Assembly (NCBI RefSeq): GCF_019396325.1
Contig: NZ_JAHKRO010000101.1
Span: 1 to 33,912 of the forward strand
Reading direction: 5' to 3'
DNA length: 33,912 nt
Source: Nonomuraea ceibae
GTDB taxonomy: Bacteria; Actinomycetota; Actinomycetes; Streptosporangiales; Streptosporangiaceae
Shown here: positions 21,501 through 29,562 of the stretch, piece after piece
How positions within the stretch are numbered: position 1 is the stretch's first letter
Layout: every line of letters begins with the position of its first letter
Notes under the pieces: generated by a model
Seen by the model: only the letters and a program-made list of their open reading frames with translations
The model's database searches: none
Told to the model about the DNA's origin: nothing
Made by a program: the position numbers and the translations under genes

Positions 21501-22576
21501 GGCATCCGGTCGAGCACCGCCCGGGTCACGCGGCGGCCGGTGACCGCGAGCGCCTCCACCCGGGCCGGGGCCGACGCGGTCACGTCCAGGCGCGGCGAGC
21601 CCAGGCTCGCGTCCACCGTGAGACGGCCGGTGGCGGGCGTCTGACGCAGGCTCACCAGCGCCTTCCCGGTCAGCCCCGCCACCGTCGTGGCGGACGCCCC
21701 CGGGTCCGTACGGGTCACGCTCGCCTTCACATGGCCGCCCGACAGGTCGACGGTGAACGTGCCCCGGTCGGTGCCGGACAGCAGGCCGCCGAAGCCCACG
21801 GAGACGCGGCCGTCGTACTCGGCCCACACCCGGGCCCTGGCGGCCGGGCGGCCGGGCAGCCGCCTGACCGTGAAGCCGAGCCCGACGGCGGACTTCCCCG
21901 GCTCGGCCTCGGGCAGCAGGTACGCCGCCACGTCGGCCCTGTCGTCGCCGGTCACGTCCGCGGCCACCGGCTTGGCCAGCGGCTGCGGGCCCGAGCAGGA
22001 GACGGGCACCCGCTCGCTCTCCACGCACAGCCGGTACGTCAGGCTGGGAACCTGCTTGGCCAGCTTGCCGAACAGCCCGGCGACGGGGGTCTGCAACGCC
22101 AGCGGCGCGGCCCCGTCGGCGGCGGGCAGCACGTCCCGCGGCGACACCGGCCCGCCGTTCTCCCGCCCGTCGTCGCCCGGCCCGTCGTCGCCCGGCCCGT
22201 CGTTCTCCGGCCCGTCGTCCGCCTGAGGGTGCGTCTCCGGCGCCCGGGCGCTCTCGCGGGCCTCGGCCTCGACGGCGTCGGCGAGCGCCGGGCCCGCCGG
22301 GGTGGTCACCTCGGGGGCCTCCGGGCCGGTCTGCCCGTCGCCGGGGTCGGCCAGGGCGGGCGACGGCTCCAGCGCGACCCGCACCGGCGTGCCGGCCGGC
22401 GTGGGCACCGGCGGCACGGTCCCGGCGCGGGGAGTCTGGGCCTCCGTCCGGGCAGGCTGGGCCGCTGGGCGGGCCGGGTCGGCGTGTGCCGGGGCCGGGT
22501 GAGGGGTGGCCGCCAGAGCGGCGATCGCCATGGACGTGGAAGCGAGCACGCGGCCCACGGCGTGCCGGCATGGCAT
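18530..22576 (-). CDS. Very large exported protein (1348 aa) of repeated beta-rich modules; unknown function
   Basis: ATG 22576 follows a GGGGGG tract. Residues 1-32 are a signal peptide (STSMAIAALAATPHPAPAHA). A disordered Pro/Ala/acidic region runs to about 150, including DGPxx repeats (118-142). DVTGDDRADVAAY (207-219) resembles the Ca2+ loop of VCBS/FG-GAP repeats. From about 220 to 1300 the sequence consists of alternating beta-strands. A recurrent element has [L/V/T]-P-x-x-[L/V/F]-x(n)-DP followed by a strand and a Gly turn: GLPARLRLVNDP, NTPHEVEVTLDP, GVPARFDASWDP, GLPEKVTVDP, GLPSRITRMS, DVPARFGVDAD. Cys are few and clustered near 184-194, around 900-920 and at the C-terminus. No catalytic motif, sortase signal or membrane anchor is seen. 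It is likely extracellular or wall-associated. Confidence 0.75.
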   Translation of the reverse strand: MPCRHAVGRVLASTSMAIAALAATPHPAPAHADPARPAAQPARTEAQTPRAGTVPPVPTPAGTPVRVALEPSPALADPGDGQTGPEAPEVTTPAGPALADAVEAEARESARAPETHPQADDGPENDGPGDDGPGDDGRENGGPVSPRDVLPAADGAAPLALQTPVAGLFGKLAKQVPSLTYRLCVESERVPVSCSGPQPLAKPVAADVTGDDRADVAAYLLPEAEPGKSAVGLGFTVRRLPGRPAARARVWAEYDGRVSVGFGGLLSGTDRGTFTVDLSGGHVKASVTRTDPGASATTVAGLTGKALVSLRQTPATGRLTVDASLGSPRLDVTASAPARVEALAVTGRRVTRAVLDRMPRSARVTLEGGGARFTAPSRIGRAELHDHHYSEGRLTRLASVELRDVPPVLTARYATERGRQVLTFGTGRGRAGAARVRYYDRAAGRAVLRAGLTGLPARLRLVNDPAAHRVRLTASSPVGRFEAVLQRGGGALATPRGGHVTMIKDGAAFGVSALLTKLSAFDVTYGARPRARLESGGGRPFTGAASVDGAHRARLELSNTPHEVEVTLDPAGKAVYRSAGTIGEVRAAYANTRSALAVDVTARGVRGDAGASWELGERSRAAVSGSAPLREIRLRARRGGDDLSATVTGPGRRAELVADTAARTLTWTSGAPVRSVDALARVTAGGRKVRAAARVTGVPARFDASWDPRGYRFRGLSGPVGSAALAFTNHDGAKVPAGPHLAAHYDEESGDLDAAVRVKGLRSVAFTPSDGGFAADVRAARQTLALSADVTRGDVRAGLLGTAGPAPGRLAVSVSGGQVTYSGTRMDVRARAWAGKTGALRDLKDAPALDDGISLVDGGCRPGTRGCAPGAFCAERGCFAVRAHLDVAGLPEKVTVDPARRTFTFDGYRPGGRGLGLYLAGTVLPPAPVKVAARLTGLPSRITRMSLGPFGVTPGPQGNVVEAAYRVEPAATLGALTAHAEAGGARGRVAVAPVPAAVAVHGTYGARTRVRVINSAPVERLSAQVTVPGAGSGELRFTDVPARFGVDADASATGLRVPAVTYKAEGGLSTLDGLLRVDGGLADRSGRLGHVSLSVTDLAADTTVRLGPDLSVDLVSRPVPTGRVALRAGLTVDPVARQRVRAAQDVPYTGGFLSYQVNGDFALGRSSVADLSLAVRKVSRLTVRPGRVPFGLKAPAALGYLTPGFEGAYDRLTLRARGVDLRPDVTLGVRLSREVGADVFRESVRLGAARSLAPRRYDQRLRRISTRPQIAAAGIRLACLAVSAKPGFAARGKGDSITLRGAVGPQMVSFLDPGGQTPDYAVDLLTHFMSPFPGAVWKVDARAGGCRA
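22151..22225. repeat. 15-bp minisatellite (5 units) encoding an acidic DGPxx linker
   Basis: Five tandem 15-bp units start at 22151, 22166, 22181, 22196 and 22211. Units 2 and 3 (CCCGTCGTCGCCCGG) are identical; the others differ by a few bases. On the minus strand they encode repeats of DGPxx in the disordered part of the 1348-aa protein. Length changes would keep the frame. Confidence 0.85.
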
Positions 22577-22637
22577 GGCGCGAAACCCCCCGAAGTCATC
22601 CCGTTACGAATAGAAGTGACGAGACGACCACATATCC

Positions 22638-22650
22638 TGACTTGTAGTCA
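22638..22650. promoter_or_regulatory. Inverted repeat upstream of the 1348-aa gene
   Basis: TGACT (22638-22642), spacer TGT, AGTCA (22646-22650) lies 62 bp before the gene start. On the minus strand the adjoining TTGACT (22652-22647) could be a -35, but no -10 sits at the right spacing. Operator or promoter status is a guess. The rest of 22577-22725 shows nothing clear. Confidence 0.3.
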
Positions 22651-22725
22651 AGCCGTGGAGCTCCAGGCTACGCACGGTGAGCACGGAGCCGGGCAGGCGG
22701 CGGCGCATCAGGCCGTCAACGCGCG

Positions 22726-22756
22726 GATGCCGCACCCGTGGCACGGGTGCGGCATC
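22726..22756. terminator. Perfect 31-bp palindrome, terminator of the collagen-like gene
   Basis: GATGCCGCACCCGTG (22726-22740) and its exact reverse complement (22742-22756) flank a single G. It begins 40 bp after the stop of the minus-strand gene ending at 22796. As RNA it would form a 12- to 13-bp stem with a small loop. Confidence 0.7.
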
Positions 22757-22795
22757 AGCGGTCAGGCCGGGCGGGCGCGCGGGCGCGCCCGCCGG

Positions 22796-23314
22796 TCAGT
22801 CGTCGTCGTGGTTGCGGTCGTGGTGGCGCCAGCCTTCCCACCAGCCGTTACCGTCGTCCCAGCCGCGGTTCCAGTCGCGGTCGTGGTCGTGGTCGTTGTG
22901 CGCCCACCACGGCTCCAGCTCGTGCTGCTTGTGGGGCCACACCGGCTTGTGGATGACCTTTCCGGGAGGGCCCTGGGGGCCCTGCGGACCCGCCGGTCCC
23001 TGCGGGCCGCGCGGGCCCTCGGGGCCCCTCGGGCCGCGCCGGCAGTGGTGGTGGTGACGGTGGCACTTGTGGCGCCAGCCACCCCACCAGCGGTGGCCCC
23101 AGCCGTGCCCGCAGCGGCGGTGACGGCAGCCCAGGAGGGGCTTCTCGTGCGCACCGGTGACCACGCCCGCCTGGACGGCGGTGCCGGCCACCTGAGCCGT
23201 GCTGGCGCCGGCGGCCTGCGCCGCCGGGAGAAGCATGACGCTGGCGGCAGCAGTCGCGAGGGCCAGGGTGGCGACCCGCTTGAGCGCGCGCGGCGCTCGA
23301 CTCTCAGTGTTCAT
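22796..23314 (-). CDS. Exported His/Trp-rich protein with a short collagen-like (Gly-Pro-X)8 segment
   Basis: A 172-aa protein. Residues 1-35 are a signal peptide (LKRVATLALATAAASVMLLP, AAQAAG). Residues 60-92 are rich in Cys, His and Trp (LLGCRHRRCGHGWGHRWWGG; KCHRHHHHC), with Cys at 63, 68, 84 and 91. Residues 94-117 are eight perfect G-P-x triplets (GPRGPEGPRGPQGPAGPQGP...), a collagen triple-helix sequence. The C-terminal 50 residues alternate His, Asp, Asn and Trp (HNDHDHDRDWNRGWDDGNGW; RHHDRNHDDD). The composition suggests metal binding or wall/glycan adhesion, but no family is recognised. ATG 23314 has only a weak ribosome site (GGAAA) and is overlapped by the stop of a 7-codon upstream frame. 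It diverges from the L,D-transpeptidase. Confidence 0.75.
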   Translation of the reverse strand: MNTESRAPRALKRVATLALATAAASVMLLPAAQAAGASTAQVAGTAVQAGVVTGAHEKPLLGCRHRRCGHGWGHRWWGGWRHKCHRHHHHCRRGPRGPEGPRGPQGPAGPQGPQGPPGKVIHKPVWPHKQHELEPWWAHNDHDHDRDWNRGWDDGNGWWEGWRHHDRNHDDD

Positions 23315-23334
23315 GGGCGATCGTTTCCGTTCAT
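23311..23334 (-). other. Possible 7-codon upstream ORF overlapping the collagen-like gene start
   Basis: ATG 23334 opens MNGNDRP and ends in a TGA whose last bases overlap the gene's ATG as ATGA. Both starts sit in the repeated string CCCATGAAC, so a small duplication may have created the pair. Re-initiation coupling is possible. No ribosome site is seen before the short frame. Confidence 0.3.
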
Positions 23335-23507
23335 GGGTTTATCGATCTGGACGCGGGGCGCCGACTCGCTCGCTCCGCGACAGCCGCAGACATACCCGCA
23401 CTCCCGATCACTCTTACCCAGTCGAACAGCAATGGATGATCAAAGGATCGCCATTTCCGCGAGGCGTGAGAGCGAAATTCAATTTGTCCGGATTTAGCGG
23501 GACAACA

Positions 23508-24305
23508 ATGGCTCGCAGCCCTTTACGGAAAAAGGCATTTCGCCGGGGTGCGCATGCACCGAACAGGGAAACGAAGTGGCGTATGATCAACGTCTTGGTT
23601 CTCGCGGTGGGCCTGGGACTGCCCCTCGCTCCCGCAGTCCCCGCACCCGCGGCGCTCGCGCCCGCCGCCCGCGCGGCCGCCGATCCCGCCGCTCCGGCGG
23701 GCGTGCTGCGGCCCGGCGACCGGGGCCCCGCCGTGAAGCAGATGCAGCGGCGGCTGCGGGCCGGCGGCTATTTCTGGGGACAGGCCGACGGGGTCTTCGA
23801 CGAATCCACCCGGGCCGCGGTGTGGGGGTTCCAGAAGAGCCAGGGAATGCGCCCGCGCAACGTGGCCGACGCCAAGGTGCTGCGCGCCCTGGAACGTCCC
23901 CGGAGAATGCGCCCGCTGGTGCCGGGCGGCCCCCGCGACCGGGTCGAGATCGACCTGCGCCGCCAGCTTCTCGCCGTTTACCGCGACCGGCGGCCGGTGC
24001 TGGTTTCCCACATGTCGAGCGGCGCCGGGGTGCAGTTCTGCGAGGGCGGCCGCTGCCGGATCGCGCGCACCCCGGAGGGTGACTTCCGGGTGACCAAGCG
24101 GGCCCCGGGATGGACGACGGGGCCGCTCGGGTCGATGTACAACTCGCTGTACTTCGTCGGCGGGGTGGCGATGCACGGGTCGACGAAGGTGCCGCTGCGG
24201 CCCGCCTCCCACGGCTGCGTGCGGGTGCCGATGGACACCGCCGACAAGCTGTATCGCCTGGTCGACGTGGGTGAGCCCGTGTACGTGCGGCGCGGCGGGA
24301 GGTGA
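23508..24305 (+). CDS. L,D-transpeptidase with peptidoglycan-binding domain
   Basis: A 265-aa exported cell-wall enzyme from ATG 23508. The n-region is basic (RKKAFRR...TKWR), the h-region is INVLVLAVGLGLPLAPA, then an Ala/Pro linker. A PG_binding_1 domain covers about 64-128 (LRPGDRGPAVKQMQRRLRAG, ADGVFDESTRAAVWGFQKSQ). The YkuD domain covers about 144-262, with the catalytic signature HG at 223-224 and SHGCVRVP, giving Cys237, His235 and Arg239. Cys178 and Cys183 (FCEGGRC) may form a disulfide. The enzyme makes 3-3 cross-links in peptidoglycan. ATG 23583 is an alternative, because the first 25 codons have low G/C third positions and a rare TTA. However, it would leave the signal peptide without basic residues. 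Confidence 0.9.
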   Translation: MARSPLRKKAFRRGAHAPNRETKWRMINVLVLAVGLGLPLAPAVPAPAALAPAARAAADPAAPAGVLRPGDRGPAVKQMQRRLRAGGYFWGQADGVFDESTRAAVWGFQKSQGMRPRNVADAKVLRALERPRRMRPLVPGGPRDRVEIDLRRQLLAVYRDRRPVLVSHMSSGAGVQFCEGGRCRIARTPEGDFRVTKRAPGWTTGPLGSMYNSLYFVGGVAMHGSTKVPLRPASHGCVRVPMDTADKLYRLVDVGEPVYVRRGGR

Positions 24306-24359
24306 GCCGGCCGCCGGGGGCGCGGACCGGCCGGACGGGGTCTCTGCCAGAATGGCCGC

Positions 24360-24887
24360 ATGTCCCCAGCCCGCGCCCTCCTGATCACGGGCACTGTCGG
24401 CGCTGGCAAGACCACGGTGGCTGACGCGCTCGGCGACCTGCTCGCCGACGCCCGCGTCCCCGGCGCCGTGCTCGACCTCGACTGGCTGCGCCGCTCCTGG
24501 CCGTCGCCGCCCGGCGACCCGTTCAACTCGGCGATGACCGTGCGCAACCTGCGCAGCGTCGCCCGCAACTACCTGGAGGCGGGGGCCGTGCGGCTGGTCC
24601 TCGCGGGCGTCATCGAGAGCCTGGAGGAGCGGGGACGCTACCGGGAGGCGCTCGGCGTCGACCTGACCGTGTGCCGGCTGCGCGTCGAGCCCGCCACGCT
24701 CCGGCGGCGGCTGGTCCGGCGGCACGACGGCGACGAGGCGCGGCTGCGCTGGCACCTGGCCCGCGCGGGCGAGCTCGACGACATCCTGGACGCGGCCGAG
24801 GTCGACGACGTCACGGTGCAGGTGGCGGACGACCCGCCCGCCGCCGTGGCCGCCGCCGTCCTGAAGGCCACCGCCTGGGCCCCCTGA
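24360..24887 (+). CDS. P-loop kinase-like ATPase (adenylyl-sulfate/small-molecule kinase fold)
   Basis: A 175-aa cytoplasmic protein opening with ALLITGTVGAGKTTVADALG, a Walker A P-loop (GTVGAGKTT). AVLDLDWLRRSWPSPPGDPF follows as the second strand and acidic Walker B-like site. Further on, VRLVLAGVIESLEERGRYRE and CRLRVEPATLRRRLVRR (lid-like Arg cluster) fit the APS-kinase/shikimate-kinase class of small kinases. The substrate is unknown. ATG 24360 is preceded by CAGAAT (24348-24353) exactly 6 nt away, a leaderless promoter geometry, and there is no ribosome site. It converges with the LLM oxidoreductase, 30 bp apart. Confidence 0.82.
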   Translation: MSPARALLITGTVGAGKTTVADALGDLLADARVPGAVLDLDWLRRSWPSPPGDPFNSAMTVRNLRSVARNYLEAGAVRLVLAGVIESLEERGRYREALGVDLTVCRLRVEPATLRRRLVRRHDGDEARLRWHLARAGELDDILDAAEVDDVTVQVADDPPAAVAAAVLKATAWAP

Positions 24888-24917
24888 CGCCGCCACGAGT
24901 CCCGGTACGGCGTTCGG

Positions 24918-25781
24918 TCAGGTGAGGAGGGGCCGCACCTCTTCCGCGGTGAAGCGGACGAAGCCCGCCGGGTCGGGCTCGTCACCGGTGGGCTGCAGGA
25001 TCACGGTGTCGGCCCCGGCCTCGGCCAGCCGCGCGGCGGCCTCGGCGATCGCCGCGGCCGGCCCGGCGGCGCCGTACTCCGGCCTGCCGCCGAGGGCGGT
25101 CTCGGCCTCGAGCCGGGCGGGCCCGTCGGGGCCGGTGGCGGCGTGCAGGTAGCAGACGAGCTCGTGCCGGTCGTCACGCCCGGCCGCCTCCCGCCCCTCG
25201 TCGATGAGCCGGCGCGCCCGCCGTACGTCGTCCGGGGCGGTGCCGGCGACGATGACGGTGCCGTCGGCGGCCTCTCCCGACAGGCGCAGGGTGCGCGGCC
25301 CGGTGGCGCCGGCGAGCACCGGCGGCGGCGAGGCGGGCGGCCACACGAGGGCGACGTCGTCGAGCCGCACGTAACGCCCCTGCGTGGTGACGCGCTCGCC
25401 GCGCAGCAGCGCCCGGGTGGCCGCCAGGTGCTCGCGCAGCAGCGTGAGCGGCGACTCCACGCGCGCCCCGGTCTGCCCCATCCAGGTCTGCACGCCGTGG
25501 CCGAGGGCGACGACGGCCCGGCCGGGGAACATCCGGTGCAGCGCGGCGGCCTCCATCGCGGCCAGCGCGGCGTTGCGCAGCGGGACGGGCAGCAGCCCGA
25601 CGCCGACGCGCAGCCTGCGGGTCCAGGCGAGCGCGGCGGAGGCGGTGGAGACGCCGCCCTCGAAGAAGCAGTCCTCCCACAGCCACAGCTGCTCCAGCCC
25701 GGCGTCGTCGGCGGCCTGGGCGACCTCGCGGAGGCGTTCGGGCGGGAGCTGGGGCCGGAACACGGCGCCGAGTGCGGTCAT
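24918..25781 (-). CDS. LLM-class (luciferase-like) flavin/F420-dependent oxidoreductase
   Basis: A 287-aa TIM-barrel oxidoreductase. Visible features are MTALGAVFRPQLPPERLREV, AQAADDAGLEQLWLWEDCFF, the strand LRVGVGLLPVPLRNAALAAM, FPGRAVVALGHGVQTWMGQ and PPVLAGATGPRTLRLSGEAA, all standard in F420- or FMN-dependent LLM enzymes. The family includes alkanesulfonate, nitrilotriacetate and dibenzothiophene-sulfone monooxygenases and F420-dependent reductases; the cofactor cannot be decided by eye. ATG 25781 follows AAAGGATC at good spacing. It lies 29 bp after the ABC ATPase gene, on the same strand, so it is probably the last gene of the transporter operon and acts on the imported compound. Confidence 0.88.
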   Translation of the reverse strand: MTALGAVFRPQLPPERLREVAQAADDAGLEQLWLWEDCFFEGGVSTASAALAWTRRLRVGVGLLPVPLRNAALAAMEAAALHRMFPGRAVVALGHGVQTWMGQTGARVESPLTLLREHLAATRALLRGERVTTQGRYVRLDDVALVWPPASPPPVLAGATGPRTLRLSGEAADGTVIVAGTAPDDVRRARRLIDEGREAAGRDDRHELVCYLHAATGPDGPARLEAETALGGRPEYGAAGPAAAIAEAAARLAEAGADTVILQPTGDEPDPAGFVRFTAEEVRPLLT

Positions 25782-25810
25782 GTGATCCTTTGTACCCGCC
25801 GGTCCGGGGC

Positions 25811-26847
<1,037 letters not shown>

Positions 26848-26848
<1 letters not shown>

Positions 26849-28527
26849 CAGATGCTCCGGATGTTGTAGCGGCGGCGCAGCAGGTAGAGGGGGACGTAGA
26901 CGGACACGAGCAGCACGGTGGTCATGGCCGAGGCGACGCCGAACGGGCTGCCGGGCTGCATGGCGTTGGTGAAGATGACCACGGTCATGGTGACCCACGG
27001 CACCGCGTACAGCATGACGGTGGCCGACAGCTCGGTGATCATCTGCAGGAAGCCGACGGTGCCGCCGGAGATGACGGCGGGCCTGATGATCGGCACGACG
27101 ACGTCGCGGAAGCTGCGCCTGGGCGGCGCGCCGACGCTCATCGCGGCCTCCTCCAGCGACGGGTGCACCTGGGCGAGCGCGGTCTCGATGGACTTCATCA
27201 CGTACGGGAGCCGCCGGATGAAGTAGGCGACCACGATGATCAGCGCGGTGCCGGTGAGGATGACCGGCAGATGGTTGAACGCCAGGATGAACCCGATGGC
27301 GAACACCGTGCCCGGCAGGATGTACGGGACCATGACGAGGTTGTTCAGCAGCGGGCCGGAGATCCGGAAGCGCTTGCGGGCCACGATGTAGGCCACGACC
27401 ACGCCCGTGACCAGCGCGAGCAGGCAGGCGATGCCGGCGAAGACGAAGCTGAGCACGATCGGCTGCAGCGACTCCTCGAACAGCCGCCGGTAGTTGTCCA
27501 GCGTCGGCTCCCACTGCAGGATGCCCGACTGCCAGCGCAGGAAGCTGGTGAGGACGACCACGAGGTGCGGCACGAACCCGAGCAGCAGCGCCGTCCAGAT
27601 CCCGCCCAGCGTCAGCGCTCTGGGCAGGCCGCGCAGCTCGCGCAGCGGCTGCTCCCGGCCGCCGGTCACGGCGAACGAGCGCCGCGCGACGATCCGCCGC
27701 TGCGCGACCAGGGCGAGCCCGGAGACGAGCACCATCACGATGCTGGCCGTGGCGGCGACGCCGGGGCTGGCGGCCACCTCGGACATGAAGTTCTGGTAGA
27801 CCACGACGGGCAGCATCTGGTAGCCGCCGCCGATGAGCATGGGCGTGCCGAAGTCGGCGAAGATCCGCATCCCGGCCAGGTAGCAGCCGGTGACGATCGC
27901 GGGCACCGCCAGCGGCAGCGTCACCTTCCAGTGCGCCCGCCACGGCGTGGACCCGACCGACAGCGCGGCCTCCTCCAGCGCCGGGTCGACCGCCCGGAAC
28001 GCGTCGTACACCATGAGGAAGATCAGCGCGAACGTGAACCACACGCCCACCCAGATGATGCCGCCGACGCCGAGGATCGAGTCGAACGGCAGCGGCACCC
28101 CCGCCTCGCGGGCCGCCTTGGTGACGATGCCGCCGCTGCCGAGCAGCAGCAGCCACGCGTACGCGCCGAGGAACGGCGGCGAGGTCGTCGCCATCGTCAG
28201 CAGCGTGAGCACGGCCTCCCGGCCGGGCACCCGGTAGCGGGCCATGACGAACGCGAGCGGCACCGCCACCAGCGCGGCGCCCGCCGCGACGGCGAGGCTG
28301 ACGACGACGCTGTGCACCAGCGGCGCGGTGAACCGGTCGTCGGCGGCGAACGCGGCGAACCGGTCGAGCGTGAACTCGCCCGTGTCGGAGGTGAACGCGG
28401 CCGTGACGATCCACAGCTGCGGGTAGACGATGAAGATCAGCAGGACGAGCAGGGCGAGGAGGCCGGCCAGCCGCCACGGGTCGCGCCAGTTCGCCCGGGA
28501 GGAACGGGACCGGGACCGGACGGCCAT
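26848..28527 (-). CDS. ABC transporter permease, two fused membrane domains (FbpB-like)
   Basis: A 559-aa integral-membrane protein. Two BPD_transp_1 domains are joined in one chain, with about 12 hydrophobic segments. Each half has its EAA loop for ATPase docking: LEEAALSVGSTPWRAHWKVT (half 1) and LEEAAMSVGAPPRRSFRDVV (half 2). A basic lead (MAVRSRSRSSRANWRDPWRL) precedes the first segment. Fused permeases of this length are typical of the FbpB/SfuB and some phosphonate importers. The start ATG 28527 overlaps the solute-binding gene's TGA as TGATG, and its own stop overlaps the ATPase start in the same way. Confidence 0.92.
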
Positions 28528-29534
28528 CAGCCCGCGCTCTTGACCGCGTCGTCGAACTTGGCCAGGATCTCGTCCTTCTGCCCGGCCGCCCACTTCTCGT
28601 CCACGCCGGCCCGCTTGAGCTGCTCGACCGGCGGCAGCCCGGTCGGCGCGGACACGTCGGCGCGGGAGGAGCGCCGCTGCACCTGGTCGACCATCGTCTG
28701 CTGGGCCTCCTTCGACATCAGGAAGTCCACGAACGTCTTGGCCGCCTCCAGGTGCTTGGCGCCCTTGATGACTCCGGCGGAGCCGATCTGGCTGGACACG
28801 CCGTCGGACGGGTAGATCAGCTTGATCTTGGCCCCGGCCTCGATCCACTTGGCGCCCAGGTCCTCGTTGATGAACGAGGTGCCGACCTCGCCGTCCTTGA
28901 CCATGTTGAACATGGCCGTGGAGCCGTCGAGCAGCCGGGCGTTCTTCGCGAACCGGGTCACGTACTCCCAGTCGTGCAGCGTGACCATGGTGGTGAGCAG
29001 GCTGTAGGAGGTGCCGGACGACTTGGGGGTGGCGAAGGCGATCTCGCCGCCGGGGTAGTCCGGCTCGGCCAGGTCGGCGAACGTCCTGGGGTGCTTGCTC
29101 GCGTCGGGGAACTTGTCGGTGTTCACGGCGATCGCCTGGAAGAGCAGGTCGGTGGCGTGCCAGACATGGTTGGGGTCCTTGGCCACGGTGGCGGCGTCGT
29201 TGGGCAGCTCGACGGGGGCGATCAGGTCGGCGTTGGCCGAGTACAGCTCGGACGAGCCGCCCCAGATGACGTCGCCGAGCGGCCGGTCCTTCTCCGCCCT
29301 GACACGGGCGAACGCCTCGCCGGTGCCCGGCAGGCTGATCTTGTTGACGGTGATGTCGGGGTGCGCGGTCCTGAACGCGGCCAGGATCGGGTCCGTGACC
29401 TCGGGGCCGCTGACGGAGTAGAGCGTGAGCGAGTTCGCGTCGCCCTGGCCGGCGCCCGCGTCGTTGTTGGTCAGCACACCCGAGCAGCCCGCCAGGGCCA
29501 GCGTGACCGCGCCGAGCATGATCCCGTACCGCAT
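28527..29534 (-). CDS. ABC transporter solute-binding lipoprotein (family related to FbpA/2-AEP/organophosphate binders)
   Basis: A 335-aa lipoprotein: MRYGIMLGAVTLALAGC, with lipobox LAGC and the lipid-bearing Cys17. The mature part has the two-lobed periplasmic-binding pattern: LTLYSVSGPEVTDPILAAFR, GDVIWGGSSELYSANADLI, FADLAEPDYPGGEIAFATPK, MVKDGEVGTSFINEDLGAKW and AKTFVDFLMSKEAQQTMVDQ. Ferric-binding FbpA proteins use two adjacent Tyr near the INSYY position. Here that region reads GTSFINEDLGAK without Tyr, so ferric ion is unlikely and an organic anion or phosphate/phosphonate ester is a better guess. ATG 29534 follows CAGGAG at 8-9 nt. It is 28 bp downstream of the PHP gene. Confidence 0.9.
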   Translation of the reverse strand: MRYGIMLGAVTLALAGCSGVLTNNDAGAGQGDANSLTLYSVSGPEVTDPILAAFRTAHPDITVNKISLPGTGEAFARVRAEKDRPLGDVIWGGSSELYSANADLIAPVELPNDAATVAKDPNHVWHATDLLFQAIAVNTDKFPDASKHPRTFADLAEPDYPGGEIAFATPKSSGTSYSLLTTMVTLHDWEYVTRFAKNARLLDGSTAMFNMVKDGEVGTSFINEDLGAKWIEAGAKIKLIYPSDGVSSQIGSAGVIKGAKHLEAAKTFVDFLMSKEAQQTMVDQVQRRSSRADVSAPTGLPPVEQLKRAGVDEKWAAGQKDEILAKFDDAVKSAG

Positions 29535-29562
29535 GGTGGTGTCTCCTGATCTGAGGGGGGTT

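Noticed and set aside
17177..23497. A plus-strand open frame of over 2000 codons
   Set aside because: It runs antisense to the esterase, the 1348-aa gene and the mini-collagen gene. Its product is an Arg/Pro/Gly/His/Gln-rich low-complexity chain with no motif, which is what the antisense frame of GC-biased codons gives. The minus-strand genes have signal peptides, ribosome sites and recognisable domains.
23335..23507. ydaO-type (c-di-AMP) riboswitch upstream of the L,D-transpeptidase
   Set aside because: Such riboswitches often precede actinobacterial wall enzymes, so I looked for the conserved core and its CGACAGCTAACC-like end. Only a loose CGCGACAGCCGC (23376-23387) is present, without the rest.
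24884..24914. Terminator between the convergent kinase-like and LLM genes
   Set aside because: ACGCCG and CGGCGT can form only a 6-bp stem with a loop of about 15 nt; too weak to call in DNA this GC-rich.
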